The notes under the pieces: model-generated | Databases searched by the model: none | What the model saw: only the letters and a program-made list of their open reading frames with translations | What the model was told of the DNA's origin: nothing | Program-made: the position numbers and the translations under genes | Shown: in pieces, positions 23,649-34,870 of the stretch | How positions within the stretch are numbered: the first letter of the stretch is position 1 | Layout: every line of letters begins with the position of its first letter | Assembly (NCBI GenBank): GCA_963457665.1 | Contig: OY735203.1 | Coordinates: 5,015,850-5,079,849 of the forward strand | Direction: 5' to 3' | Source of the DNA: Thysanoteuthis rhombus | Lineage: Eukaryota; Mollusca; Cephalopoda; Oegopsida; Thysanoteuthidae | DNA: 64,000 nucleotides

Positions 23649-23696
23649 TTTTTTGTTTGTTTGTTTTTTTTCAATATATTCTCTTTTGTTGACCAG

Positions 23697-24022
23697 TGGA
23701 TATGTGGCAGCTAAAATGGCAGCTGACTCCTGGATTGACCAGTGCGAGTGTTGAGGATATATTTTTGGACATGGCTGATCTCCATCCAAATGTCCGATGT
23801 TTGGCTGTCATCACAGCAACCAAAATAGGAATCCAGTGTAAATGTTCCTCTCCTCAACCAACTGATTCACTGATAATGATTGCAAGAAAAAATAAAAATG
23901 GCCTTCCTAATCTGCTGGATACAATCATTTCAGCTGTGCAATGCATGCTGGGAGATCCCCATGAAAATGTCAAGATGGCTGCTGCTCTGGCCATGTTCTG
24001 CTTGGAACAAGAAAATGACAAG
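23697..24022 (+). CDS. HEAT-repeat protein, exon (partial gene; HEATR4-like guess)
   Basis: The exon lies between a pyrimidine-containing acceptor (...TTTGTTGACCAG) and a strong donor (AAG|GTAAGT at 24023). It encodes ~109 codons in one frame. Two helix-pair segments typical of HEAT/ARM repeats are visible. One includes VEDIFLDMADLHPNVRCLAV (about residues 19-38 of the exon) and the other DPHENVKMAAALAMFCLEQ (about 86-104). Both show the D-P-x-x-x-V-[RK]-x-x-A-A pattern of HEAT repeats. HEAT proteins form alpha-solenoid scaffolds that bind partners, and no catalytic role is implied. HEATR4 is only a family guess from overall feel. Phase 1 at the start matches the exon at 22802-22887. Phase 0 at the end means a downstream exon starting at a codon boundary should exist. 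One oddity is that the first 54 bp also read as a HEAT-like peptide in another frame. Confidence 0.7.
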
Positions 24023-25213
24023 GTAAGTCGATATATGTTTTATATTTGAATACACAGGATATCCTGTTTTACAACAAGAGGGTACCACCTCTTCATCAGA
24101 CTCATTGCAGTTGTAAGTTGGGGGTATCAAAGTGAAGGCAAGAGGATTATCAGTTGTTAATCAGTTGTGGTTTTAGATTACAACTCTATGCCAATCAAAC
24201 ATCTAAATCATAAAGAAAACAAATCATTACTTATGCTTTTAATTAACGTATTATCCTTTCGTTTACATTAATATACTTTAGAGAAAATAAGAAATATTCC
24301 ATGATTTTTAACAAATTTGTAAAGGAAAATATTTTTTTGATAAACTATTTTCTCACCTTCTGCTTCATAACTTTGATTTTTACATTTTGCTATTAACTGT
24401 GTGTAAAAAAAAAAGACATACTGAGTTAAACAACAGTAATTACTAGTAGTGGCAATTTTATTTGGACATTCACATTATTTTTTATCATTGGCTACCTTAG
24501 ATAAAAAAGATTTCCATTCACTAGAATCATTAATGAATCCAATAAGTAGTAAGATAAGATGTGACAGTTTTTTTTCTGTCTTTTTAGAAATGTGGTAAGT
24601 GAAACCTGTATGTGTCAACATTTTTTAAGTATTTACTCAGCTGAGCTTTGCCTTAACTTTATAACACTTAGGCAACCAGCAAAGATTAAATTATTTGAAT
24701 GAAGACTACTCTCACTACCACTTTGATGACAGCTCCTTCCACTTCTGTTTTGACTGGGAACCAAGTTGTGTAAATGGTCAGCAATTGAGTGCCGTCAGTA
24801 GTGGGGTAATAATACAGAAGTAGCACATTACTCAATTAGAGCAGCTCTCAAATTGCAGAATCAAAGATATTACTCAATTTGTTGTAGTCAAGTCGAGGTT
24901 ATTGAAAATATATGAATAATGGTTCAAGTTACCAGAAGTTATCAATCAGATGAAAATATATTTACATAGATAGAAACCTTTCACACAAAGACCAGTTCTA
25001 TTGCATGTATAACAAGCAGGCACTAGGGTTTTGATATCTTTTTATTAAGTAAATTCTTTCTTAGAAATAGTGAAAGTATTGTAAACTGTTGGAAGAAGCT
25101 ATCAAGGGATTGTAAAGGACCTTGTGAAAGTCAAGATGATGTATTTTGGAAGTGTGGTGTAAGTGTTGTACTTATTAGAAGTAAGTAGGTAAGTATATGT
25201 AGTAGCCTTGCTA
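24023..25213. other. Probable intron; no further exon confirmed
   Basis: Downstream of the HEAT exon I find no exon in a compatible phase. A segment at 25067-25156 has AG and GTAAGT borders and an open frame (reading ..VNCWKKLSRDCKGPCES..). That frame does not match the phase-0 requirement and is not HEAT-like, so it is not called. Confidence 0.35.
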
Positions 25214-25310
25214 GGATTGGTGTCACCTGGGGCGGTAACTCAGGGTGTCATCACCACTCAAGAACTTGCCTTCTTCCTAGGATATCTAGAATTTTGGTGA
25301 TCTTTCTGTA
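25214..25310. repeat. Dispersed repeat R5, copy 2
   Basis: Second copy of the segment at 10781-10875. It shares TAGGATATCTAGAATTTTGG plus TGATCTTTCTGTA and an upstream TTGGTGTCACCTGGGGC block. Confidence 0.6.
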
Positions 25311-25834
25311 CGGCAGGTATACGTACTACAAAGAAAAAAAAAAAATTCAACTCATGAATAATCATTAAATTTTTTGTTAGAATAGATTGTTTATTTTGTA
25401 CTTTTGTAATTAAATTCTTGTATCTTTCGTATATAAATTATTGTTTCAATAGTTTTATATAATTCAAGAAAAATCCTCAATAATCAAAATACAACCATGA
25501 TATAACTTTTCTCTTTTGTCATTTAGGATAATGCCCCAAATTTTCTCCTAATTATTATTTACTGAATGATGTAAGATAGAACAAGGTGCAACCAAACTGC
25601 TGTTGGAATTACAGGATTTACAGAATGACGTATGATAAATGCAGCAAATTACCAGATTTACTTCTTATCTACCAAACACCATCTAACTCCAGATGTGCTA
25701 CTTTTTTTGTATCAGGTCTTTGGTTGACTACAATTTTGACTGTTATGAAACATTCTGTTTGAAGGGCAAAGTACAAATTCATTGAATATGTTGGAATAAC
25801 AGAATCTCTCTTGAAAGATGAAAAAAAATACTAG
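25311..25834. other. No gene seen
   Basis: AT-rich, no supported feature. Confidence 0.4.
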
Positions 25835-26165
25835 TCTGATTAATCAGTCAATAGAAACTCTCTCATGACCAATGTCTTTTGGCAGTATGCCATGTTGGGG
25901 GTGATCAATTAAAAAATCTTTTGGCTTTTCTTTCCATAGGGGAGTGATCATCAAAAAAGTCTGAATTTGAAGAAAACAGGTAGACACAAACAGAGAAATC
26001 GATTTAGCATTAATCTATATTGCAAATTGTGCCCTCAACTTAAAATCTATTTAGGGGTGTAATTTAAAAAAAATAGACATAATAAGAAGTAAATGATTAA
26101 ACTTTCAGCCTTATGGTTTCATTGGTGTGACCAGTATGTATGACACATACATACACCCCACCCAT
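25835..26165 (+). repeat. R1 interspersed repeat, first of two in tandem
   Basis: R1 head (CTGATTAATCAGTCAATAGA), TGGCAGTATGCCATGTTGGG, TTTAGCATTAATCTATATTGC and CATTGGTGTGACC blocks are in order. The copy ends around the tail of AYACATACAYACA and lacks the last ~60 bp. Confidence 0.8.
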
Positions 26166-26183
26166 CAATCAATTATAAGAACC

Positions 26184-26363
26184 AGTCTGGTTAGTCACTC
26201 AATAGAACCTGTCACATAACCAACGTCTACTGGCAGCATACCCATATGATCAATAAAATTTTCTAAATTTTTTTAATTGTTTAAATTTTCAGCCCATTGT
26301 TGCGGCCATTACACATGATTAGCTTAAAAACTGAATAAACCTATGTTGACAGTTCCGAATAAC
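26184..26363 (+). repeat. R1 interspersed repeat, second of two in tandem, deleted
   Basis: Begins CTGGTTAGTCACTCAATAGA and ends AATAAACCTATGTTGACAGT but lacks most of the middle. It starts ~18 bp after the preceding R1 in the same orientation. Confidence 0.75.
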
Positions 26364-27164
26364 AACCATCCCTTTGACTACTGGTGTGCTTAAAATCATC
26401 TGAAGATCCCTTCATGAAACCCATGAATTGGGAGAAATCCAAAGAAAAATAGAAATGTTTATCAATGATGGTGGTTAATGATATCAGAAGAGCCTTAAGA
26501 GCTCCAAGAGACTGTCATATTACTTGAAGCAAAATTTCCAGGAATTTACAATATAGATTTGAAAAAAAAAAGTTACTAATTTTTAAAATTATAGATCACT
26601 AACATTAGAGTTATCATAATGAATCCATCATGTTTGTTCTATGGAGAGCACTGCATGAATTTCTTGAGATATTCTGCAACTCATTTTTCAGGCTTTTTAT
26701 AATAAAAAAGATGTTTAAAATAAAACAACATCAGTTCGGCTGAATTGAATCTGCAATCATCATGTCCCAAGAGTAATTAATTATCACTAATATGAGAGAG
26801 GCTTTCTGCAAAGACAACTGTTTAAAAAAAGATAGCAAAAGGTTTTGGCATCCAAAAGCATTAGTGTGGTCAGTGTTATGCAGTGGATGGTTTCCTTGAA
26901 GACCTTTCATGAATCTGAATGCCAGTAATTTAAGGCTAATTATTCCCTCAGCAGCAAAACTAATGTGAATTCCCATTATTTGGGTTTTTCTTTTTTTTTT
27001 TCCTCAAAGAGAATGATAATCTCCCCTCCTTGCATTTTTCACATTCGAAAACATTTTTTAGCAAATGCAACCTGCAACACAGGTTTAGTCTATCTCTATG
27101 TTCTCACATTAAGATGTATCTATGTACCTGGAGTTCACCACCCCTAACCGTTCATAGTTTAAAG
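26364..27164. other. No supported gene
   Basis: Short frames only (for example 26731-26976 on the minus strand) without recognisable motifs. Confidence 0.4.
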
Positions 27165-27480
27165 TTGAAATTTTGCACACATGCTCCTCTCAAAAATCTA
27201 AACATTTACTCCTGGTCATGTCTAGGAAAAACGTTTTTTCTTCTTTTTTTTCAAATTCCCCTCCAAAATAAAATTTTCATTGGGGTTTAGTTTTCAATCT
27301 ACCTTTATGCTAAATTGGTCCCCTAGTTAATGTCCAACCACGTTTTTTGAAAATTGGGATATTTTAAAGCCCAACAAAAGGCAAGAGAAGTAAATTATTC
27401 ATTGATCTCCCCTTTTTCATTTTTTTATTTATTTGATCATCCCAATATGACATGCTGCCAAAAGACATTAGTCACTAGGA
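27165..27480 (-). repeat. R1 interspersed repeat, 3' end truncated
   Basis: Minus-strand R1 with AACATTTACTCCTGGTCATG, poly-T, TTATGCTAAATTGGTCCCCT, AAGCCCAACAAAAGGCAAG and GACATGCTGCCAAAAGACAT. The AGCCAGCC terminal section is missing. A weak possible second remnant follows at 27690-27800. Confidence 0.8.
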
Positions 27481-27950
27481 GGGTAAGAAGAAAAATTTCT
27501 TTTCACATATATCCCATCTGCCACGGATGTAACTGTTATTGTTATTGCTAATCACCACTATACACAACAAAGTTTAAACACTTTTGCTGAGTTAAAGTTA
27601 TTTATGTGTTATGACAATAGTATATAAGTATTTATCTATGTATCTGAGCATTCAGAGTAGAAATTAAACATTCTGTACAAACACACTCTCCTCAATGAGT
27701 ACTGAAATTGTTTCAATTTTTTTCTTTAGAAAAATTTCCCTCTTTAGTTTTCTGAGGAGTGTTCAATTTACAAAATAAGTTTATGCTATAATGTGATGAA
27801 AATTAGCATATATGGACAGTGGTGATTCATGATGTCCCTTGGAATGCTAGAATTTTTACTTTTAATGCAGCGCTTTTATAATTCTTAAAACGTTTTTTTT
27901 TAACCTGTCTCGGTTGATAGAGAACATCTCAAATTAAAAACAATAACACC
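27481..27950. other. No gene; weak R1-like trace
   Basis: At 27690-27800 the order ACTCTCCTC, poly-T, TTTCCCTC, TTATGCTATAATG is faintly R1-like in minus orientation, but I do not call it. Confidence 0.3.
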
Positions 27951-28345
27951 TACAAGGTGTGGCAATTGAATAATGAGACCAAGCTCATGTTGGTCAAAAC
28001 ACGGAGTACATAAGCAAATCACATGGTATAAATTGACCAACGGACAAGCATAAACAACCTCTGGAAGTTTCAATTGTCTCTCATCTGTTCTGCATCACTT
28101 TTAGTGGACATTATTTTCTAACGTGTCATAAAATGGTCGGTTTAAAAATCAAGCAAAATATCAATTTGAAATTTTTGGTGAAATTGAACAAAAGAGCCGC
28201 CAAATCTTTTTGCATGCTGATGCTTATGGGAATGGATGCATGTCATGTGTACATTTGTTGAAATGACACAAGATTTTGTGAAGGTTGAGAAAATGTCAAA
28301 GATGATGAACGTTGTGGATGCCCATGCATGTTGAGAACTATCTTT
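27951..28345 (+). mobile_element. Mariner-family transposon remnant, 5' end and N-terminus
   Basis: The left edge TACAAGGTGTGGCAATTGAA TAATGAGACC resembles the terminus of mariner elements whose transposase resembles the SETMAR-type domain. About 185 bp later the + strand reads MVGLKIKQNINLKFLVKLNK. In another frame it reads ENVKDDERCGCPCM, corresponding to the usual N-terminal helix-turn-helix region and the ..EDDPRSGRPST.. linker. Frameshifts separate the parts and the catalytic D,D34D core is not seen, so it is inactive. It differs from the mariner group at 36479. Confidence 0.65.
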
Positions 28346-28479
28346 TTATTGATGGATAACATTTTGGAAATTGTTCTAAGCCTGGGTCTTCGATCATTTT
28401 GAACGATCTGTTTGATTATTTTTTTTCTTCAACATTCTCGCTGGTGCTCAGAGAAAAACTTGGAAAAAGCATGAAGGGT

Positions 28480-28569
28480 GGTTGAAATGACTCGTTTTTC
28501 TGCCATCAAGCTCAGATCCTAACATCCCAAAATTGTTTGGTAAAAACCGTTCAAATTAGTATAAAACAG
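28480..28569. repeat. Direct repeat pair, left copy
   Basis: About 90 bp starting GGTTGAAATGACTCGTTTTT and ending TCAAATTAGTATAAAACA is repeated at 28710-28799 with scattered substitutions. The offset is 230 bp. The intervening DNA is not an obvious transposon. Confidence 0.75.
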
Positions 28570-28709
28570 ATCGGTACTTTTTTTATCCCTGCCACACGTT
28601 TCATGAATATTTTGAGAAATAGTTGTATTAAAAAGTGACAAAGATAGTTTTTGCATCAACATACTCCATTAACATGAAGAGAGTAGCAAAGATAAAAAGT
28701 ATTGCCAGT

Positions 28710-28799
28710 AGTTGAAATGACTTGTTTTTCCTGCCTATTAACTCAGGTTCCAACACTCAATAATTGCTTGGTATAAATATTCAAATTAGTATAAAACAT
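28710..28799. repeat. Direct repeat pair, right copy
   Basis: Starts AGTTGAAATGACTTGTTTTT and ends TCAAATTAGTATAAAACA. Partner of 28480-28569. Confidence 0.75.
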
Positions 28800-30543
28800 A
28801 ACATTATACTTTCTTTTGGGTTGTTGCTATGGCTATTCTTGAAAAATTATAACACAATGCAAATAGGTAAGAAGCGGTTATTGAATCTTCCTGCTTTCCC
28901 CACTGGGGAAGGCTTTGTTGATCCTGTCATTTCCAGCATGTTTATAATGCTTTTAGATTCAGGAACTTTCAGACCAATTGGATGGGATGAAATTGTGTAA
29001 GCACTCTGTGAAAGGTTGACGAAAAGGGTTCTGCATTTGGTCTATTGAAGTGCTTAATTGAACTCGCTATTGCAATCCCTGGGGTTGGTATACTTCCTGG
29101 TTTCTTAGACGAATCCGCTTCTTACCTTGGGCTCAGATGACTGCTGTGAACTGAAAGCTGTCTTTTTGTAAGAGAATTCACTCCTCAGAGGAGCAAACTC
29201 TTGTGTAAATCAATTAGCGTCATAACACTGCTGGGCAGACAAATACTTATGAGAGAACATTTATAACTTGGATATTAAATTGCATTATCTGAATGCCAAA
29301 TCCGGCCTTTAAAACATTTACAGGGTACACAGCATAATTATGTCACTGTCCAAAATTTGTATTGTTGCAGAGAAATTACTAAATGGAAAACAAATGAAGC
29401 AATTCATATTCAGATTTGCAGCAAAATTGTATATAAAATTTTTTTTTTATAGTATTTAGCTTACAATCTAAAGTAGAAAATTTAATTCTATTCTTACATG
29501 TAAACACATAATATACTCTAATTATAATTGCAATTTTTTGATGCTAACTTTCTGGTTTATCTTTCACAAATACTATTCCTTTCAATTAGTAATTGATGGA
29601 TAGCTATTTTTGATTTGCGATTATAGAAATGCTTGTATAACTATCATTCCTTTCTGGTGAGTACAGAAATACGTAGGTGCTTGAAGTTTGAAATTAGCTC
29701 TTATAAACAGTAACCGATTTATTGTTAAACTTTGCCTTGTCATGTGGGATAGTCAGATATTTAAATCATACTCAAGCATATTTCAATAAACCAGGATTAT
29801 TCTACCACTTACATCAAAAGGATTGACATCTTCAGTGCCAAAGAAATTCAACTATTATTTTCGTTACTAAACCTGCGGGCTCCAAATAACGTCAATCACA
29901 TAAAGTCCCCTTATTTAAAATCTGTCCCTTGTTTACATTTCATTCTCTGCACTCTGCTGTGATACATATCTTCCTTCTACGATGTTATTTAATTTCTGGG
30001 GAATCACAATTGTTCTGCTCTTGGCTTACACACGTCAATAGAAAAACACATTGCTGATATTTTAAACTATCAGCATATAACATCTATTGTGCTTATCCTA
30101 ATGATGACAGTAGTGTTTATGAAAAGAACTCAAACATTTGGAAATTGCTTTCAATTAAGCAATGAGATTTTAGAGAAATCAAACAAGATCAACATGACAG
30201 AAAATGCTGTTTGATGTTGATGAAATATATTACGAAGAGAAGAGTCTCCAGTTCAAAGGAATTTGCCGCAATAATTCCGAATAAATAGATAAATAAAAAA
30301 CTAGTATTGAAAATGCTATAAAAGCAGAAATCCTTGATCTGAAAAAAAAGAAATAGTCACATCTGAATACCAACAATTCTAGTGTGGCCCAGATAACAAC
30401 ATACAATATTTCTACATGTTTTACTTATCTAATACTAACATTAATAATGCTATAAAAGCAAATTGCAACAAAAAAGACATGATTTTTAGCAAATATAATT
30501 CAAGACATGTTCTAGCTGAGGTGATCTGAAAGATTTATCAGCT
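28800..30543. other. No supported gene
   Basis: The short frame ending at 29000 (..FPTGEGFVDPVISS..GWDEIV) is near a possible GTAAGC donor. It has no family match I recognise and no clear acceptor, so I do not call it. The rest is AT-rich with nothing recognised. Confidence 0.35.
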
Positions 30544-30578
30544 ACAAATACTCACAAGTTAAACTTGTGAGTATTTGT
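30544..30578. repeat. Perfect 17-bp inverted repeat (hairpin)
   Basis: ACAAATACTCACAAGTT is followed by a single A and its exact reverse complement AACTTGTGAGTATTTGT. The result is a near-palindrome able to extrude a cruciform or form an RNA hairpin. No T-run or gene end is nearby, so a terminator role is not suggested. Confidence 0.9.
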
Positions 30579-31919
30579 GATATTATGCATTTCCTGTCTT
30601 TACTGCAAATGATGATGGATTAAGATAGATCTCAAAATGATTGAGGATTCTATGACAAAAGGAGACCAGGGTTTGTAAGACCCCGGGGTGAGTTGGACTG
30701 CTAGATTTTTTTTTTCTGAAGTCCTGAGTGGTTTTCAGCCATTCTGGTCACATGGCAAAGCCAAATGATTGTCCACCATTCCACACAGGAAATCTGGCTC
30801 GTATGCATTGCAGACTGTCTGGGTGAGTGCTAAAAATGAAAATGATTTTCATCATTAAAAGTAAACTTGTTGAAGATTTATTCTAATCAGGTTTCAGTGC
30901 TAGTGAATGGTATCAGCAAGCCATAAACAACTGAAAGCAAAACCTACATCTCAAAGGTATCATTGGGAAGGAGCACTTTTGCTCTATCTGTTGACTGGGG
31001 TGACTGCTATCCCTCAAAATAAGTAGGTTTGTGTTGCGGCAAGTTGGTCCCTGTTTCTCCTTGTCCCACAAAGCAGGATACACATCTTAGTTTTATTTCA
31101 TTATTTAGTTAGCCAAACTGTGAGTCATATCATAATAGTTTTGATATCACAAATTTAGGCTAGATATGGATGCCCAGTTTGAATCATGAATGGGCCCTCT
31201 AACTCTATCAAAATATTCTCCACACTGACTTTACTGCAAAAAAAAGGGAGAAAACAAAAATAAACCAGACTGCAACTGTACAAACAAAAAGAGACGCCCT
31301 TTGCAAAACAAATGTCCCAACTTGGATAATATCAAGCTGGAATATCAATCCAAGAGAACCGTTAGAAGTGAAATACTATATAGGAATCTCTAAAACACCC
31401 CTTAAACTAAGATTAGCCAGCCATATATCATCATTTACAAATGAAAAATACTCTCGATATATAATAAGAGACTAACTGTTGGCAGCCTTTAACCCACAGT
31501 AAAATGGAAAATATTAGAACAAATGTACATGTGCCAGAACATAAAAATACATATTACCTGTGCCTAGATAAGTACTTTATCATGATACCCTATTTGGAAT
31601 AAAGAACTACATGTATTATGATATGGCTTTAAAAATGATAAAATAAAGCTATATGATAAAATCATAGCTTAAGGGGAGGTGGTGCTTGATCAACAGTGCT
31701 GGGATGCCATATTAATATAACTGTCTTTTTTTCAAATCTTTGAAACAGTTAAATGGTAAACAAATGATGATCCTAAAAAAAATTCACACTTAGTGCCATA
31801 ACATCTAATTCTATGCAAAGCATAAAACTAACTGAAAATCTTATATAAATCACATTGACACAGATTTGGAAACTATTGACTGTAATGGCATAAATTTGAA
31901 AAAAATTGTTTTCAATATA
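30579..31919. other. No gene or named repeat seen
   Basis: AT-rich, nothing recognised. Confidence 0.4.
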
Positions 31920-31941
31920 TTCAGCATTTAAAGCTGTAAAG

Positions 31942-32029
<88 letters not shown>
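31920..32029. repeat. Motif-linked (CT)n-(TA)n microsatellite
   Basis: TTCAGCATTTAAAGCTGTAA directly precedes a (CT)n run (about 31944-31983) and a (TA)n run (31984-32029). The same motif abuts TA runs at 6537-6620 (inverted) and 38665-38722. Confidence 0.9.
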
Positions 32030-32031
<2 letters not shown>

Positions 32032-32939
32032 GATATCAAATATATTCTGGCAAAGAATAATTTCTTGTCATATTTAATTTTGTTTTTGATACATATATTC
32101 TTCTAGATGTTACGACGATATCAAATGACAATTCTTTACATGGCAGCAGTACTGGATCTATCATATCAGGTGTTGTAATTGCATTATAGATATCTAATCA
32201 AACATATCAAGAGTCTAATCATAAATCAACAACCAATAATGAAAAAACAAAAACCAAAAAAAACAACTATAAGTTCAAGTACCTGCATAATCTTTGAAAC
32301 TTCAAATTTGACTTCTGCAAACAACCACCAGAATTTCCCAATGGATTGGCCTCAGAATATGAATAAATCAAACAATCCCGAATCAAATCAACTTCCAAAG
32401 CTGATATGTTTGATTCTTTGTTATTTGCGTAACTTATCAATATTGATTTGGAATATTTGAATATTTTGCTTTGAAATATTTCAATATGTCAAAACAAAAT
32501 GTCCAGCTTATTTACACAATATACAATAACTAAATAAATATTGGGGACTTTAAGAATAGTTGTAGTAATATAAATTGAATACCCTGCAATCAGTTTGTTT
32601 TCTCTTGCAGACTGTTACCATATGGGAAGGGCGTTTAGAATGTTTTGTTATATAATGTTCTCCATCTTTTCTGCTGTAAACATTCAGGATATAGCAGTAG
32701 AGGAAATGGGGAATGGTATAGTGCAGTGTTGTTAATGTTTTCTATCTGGGTGTCCTATGGATGCACAAAAACGAATAAATATTTCAGCGTCCATAAAGGG
32801 CAATGGACAATAAATACCTTTTTGGTATAATGTAGGGAGAGTAGTCCCCATTGTAAATAGTGAAGTAAATTACTATTCCCAATACCGAGCCTTACTGAAT
32901 TGTAGATCCAGAAACAAATTCCATTACTGTATAGCAGCA
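32030..32939. other. No supported gene
   Basis: Frames of 60-93 codons (for example 32179-32460) are Asn/Lys/Ile-rich and lack motifs. They are probably chance. Confidence 0.4.
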
Positions 32940-33165
32940 ATCTATCATCATTATCATCATGATGTCTAGTAGTGTCTGTCATTGGACATAGGCCTTCCCT
33001 GAGATTTGAGAGATCTCCCTATCATGAGCATTACAGAGCCAGTACTTGCTGGATTTATCAAGGTTGTCACACTATCTTACTTTCTGTCATCCACAGCATT
33101 GCACCTGATCTTTGGGGATCCACATAGTGAGATGTGATGTCCAGCAGTTGTCTTTCAATATAGAA
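32940..33165 (-). mobile_element. RTE-type LINE 3' fragment
   Basis: On the + strand it begins with (ATC)n-type tail words (CATCATTATCATCATGATG). It continues through TGTCATTGGACATAGGCC, AGCCAGTACTTGCTGGATTT and TTTGGGGATCCACATAGTG. This is the reverse complement of the RTE C-terminal coding region and 3' tail, with multiple lesions. Confidence 0.75.
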
Positions 33166-33219
33166 TAATGGTCGGTTATTGATTTTTAAAAGTTTTTGGT
33201 GATCAAATGTAGAATTTTA

Positions 33220-33438
33220 GGAAACCCACAAGCAAAATTGTCAACATTAGCATAGATTTCCTCCGCTTTTAAGTTGGTCTGGCTGAGTGGCTATGTAGGT
33301 ATCATGCATACAGACCACAATAATGGAGCTACAAGGCTAAAAATCTAAAGATTTACTTTTTTTGTCAAGAAGAAACTTCTATTTTTTTTTTAATTCTCTC
33401 CCAGAATAGGTTTTTCATAGGGTCCAATTTACAAACAA
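33220..33438 (-). repeat. R1 interspersed repeat, terminal half
   Basis: Minus-strand R1 with TTGTCAACATTAGCATAG, TTTTAAGTTGGTCTGGCTG, AATAATGGAGCTACAAGGC and a poly-T block. The head half is missing. It starts ~55 bp after the RTE fragment. Confidence 0.75.
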
Positions 33439-33603
33439 AGAACCAAAATGAATAAATAATGATATTAGCAAAAAAGTCAAATCATTTTGTCTGTTACAAG
33501 AGTCAGAACAGAATTTCCATATAATGAAACTTGCTTGCTGATGGTCATACTCTCAACCCATTTCAGTAGATATGAGAAATTAATATTAAAAAGAACCTTG
33601 ATT
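33439..33603. other. Spacer between two R1 copies
   Basis: No feature seen. Confidence 0.4.
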
Positions 33604-34080
33604 TCGTTGGTCATTCAATAGAATCAGTCATGTGACCAATGTTTTCTGGCAGCATTCCATGTTAGGGTTGACCATTTGAAAAATCAAAAACAGGGTGATC
33701 AAAAACTAATTCACTTCTCTCACCTTTTGTTTGACAGTGATCACTAAAAAGTCAGAACTTTTTAAAAACAAGCATGATCAATTCTGGGCACAAACTAAGT
33801 GACCAATTTAGCATAAACTCACATTGTAACTTGATCCCTCAACTACAGTCCTGTTTTGGGAGGGGATTTGAAAAAAAAGACAAAAAAACCCTATTTTTTT
33901 CTAGACATTCTAAGGAGTAAATGCTTAAATGTTCAGCTGTGTAGCTCCATTAGGACAGCCTGTACACACATCACATACATGCATACATAGTAAACCAGTC
34001 AGCCATACCAACTTGAAAACTGAAGGAACCTACGTTGATGTTGACTTTATTGATGGTGACAGTTCTGGTTGACGGTCCCT
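33604..34080 (+). repeat. R1 interspersed repeat, full length
   Basis: One of the most complete copies. It runs from TCGTTGGTCATTCAATAGAA through TTCTGGCAGCATTCCATG, ACCTTTTGTTTGACAGTGAT and ACCAATTTAGCATAAACTCA. It continues through GGGAGGGGATTTGAAAAAAA and AGTCAGCCATACCAACTTG to ACAGTTCTGGTTGACGG. Near the end there is a duplicated TGATG..GAC block. Confidence 0.9.
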
Positions 34081-34489
34081 TGAAGAAAAGCCATTTGAAA
34101 TACCTCCATGTTTAGTCAAACATAGTTCCCATTTATATATTTAGTTTTCCAAGCTAACCCTATTCTGTCTGCAAAGGAAAATTTATTCTCACCAACTTGA
34201 ATCATTCTATTTCTTTTAACAATCCCCAGAATCCAGTCTATCTTTTCTTTTTCTTTCATGATCCAATCAATCTTCTAACTTAGACATAGTTCTCTTTCAA
34301 GGTGTTACATCATATTGTGGCCATGTGTCATTTAGTTAAAAATGTGACAATTTCAATTTCAACCTTCTTTTATGTACATCGATTTTACAACAAAAAGGTG
34401 TCACATAATTACTTAAGATGAGATAAGAAAAGATACATAGTTGAACTTCTATCTCACTTTCTGTTTTCCAATTTTGTTATTTGTCTTTT
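34081..34489. other. No gene seen
   Basis: AT-rich, no supported feature. Confidence 0.4.
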
Positions 34490-34870
34490 GCAGAAGTTTT
34501 TATTTTGTTTTTGTTTTTTTTGTTGGTTATGTAAGAGTCAAATTAATTTTTACAGCTCTTCAAACAACTTCTCTTATATCTGGATCTTGATCCATTAATT
34601 TGTTCCAATTGTTGACAACTTTCTGTGCGAAAAAGTCTCTTTTTGAATTTTTTTGGCAATGTCCTTTATATACATATACATACACACACAAACATATATA
34701 TATATTTTTTTTCTTTTATTCATTTTTAAGAATTTTCCGACAGGGATGTTGAAGGTACGTTTTGTTATTTTAAATGTTTGTATCATATCTCTTTTTATTC
34801 TCCTTCCTTCTAATGACATTAGTTTTAATCATTCAAGTTGTTTTCTGTAGGGGAAGAAGTTTTTTAGTTC
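34490..34870 (-). mobile_element. CR1/L2-like LINE, ORF2 C-terminal tail
   Basis: The minus strand reads LEGRRIKRDMIQTFKITK and, after an intervening CA/TA microsatellite, KETFSHRKLSTIGTN. Many CR1/L2/Jockey-type LINEs end with this arrangement of ..RRLRGDLI..YKI.. followed by ..FFS.RVVN.WN.LP... Frameshifts and the microsatellite break the frame. Related tails lie at 35400-35740 and 55640-56140, all on the minus strand. Confidence 0.65.

Noticed and set aside
24580-24600. A possible 7-base micro-exon (TTTTTAG|AAATGTG|GTAAGT)
   Set aside because: The site pattern is good, but such coincidences are common in AT-rich DNA and no reading frame supports it.
25067-25156. Possible HEAT-gene exon with AG and GTAAGT borders
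   Set aside because: The only open frame does not fit the phase-0 donor of the HEAT exon at 24022. Its residues are not HEAT-like.
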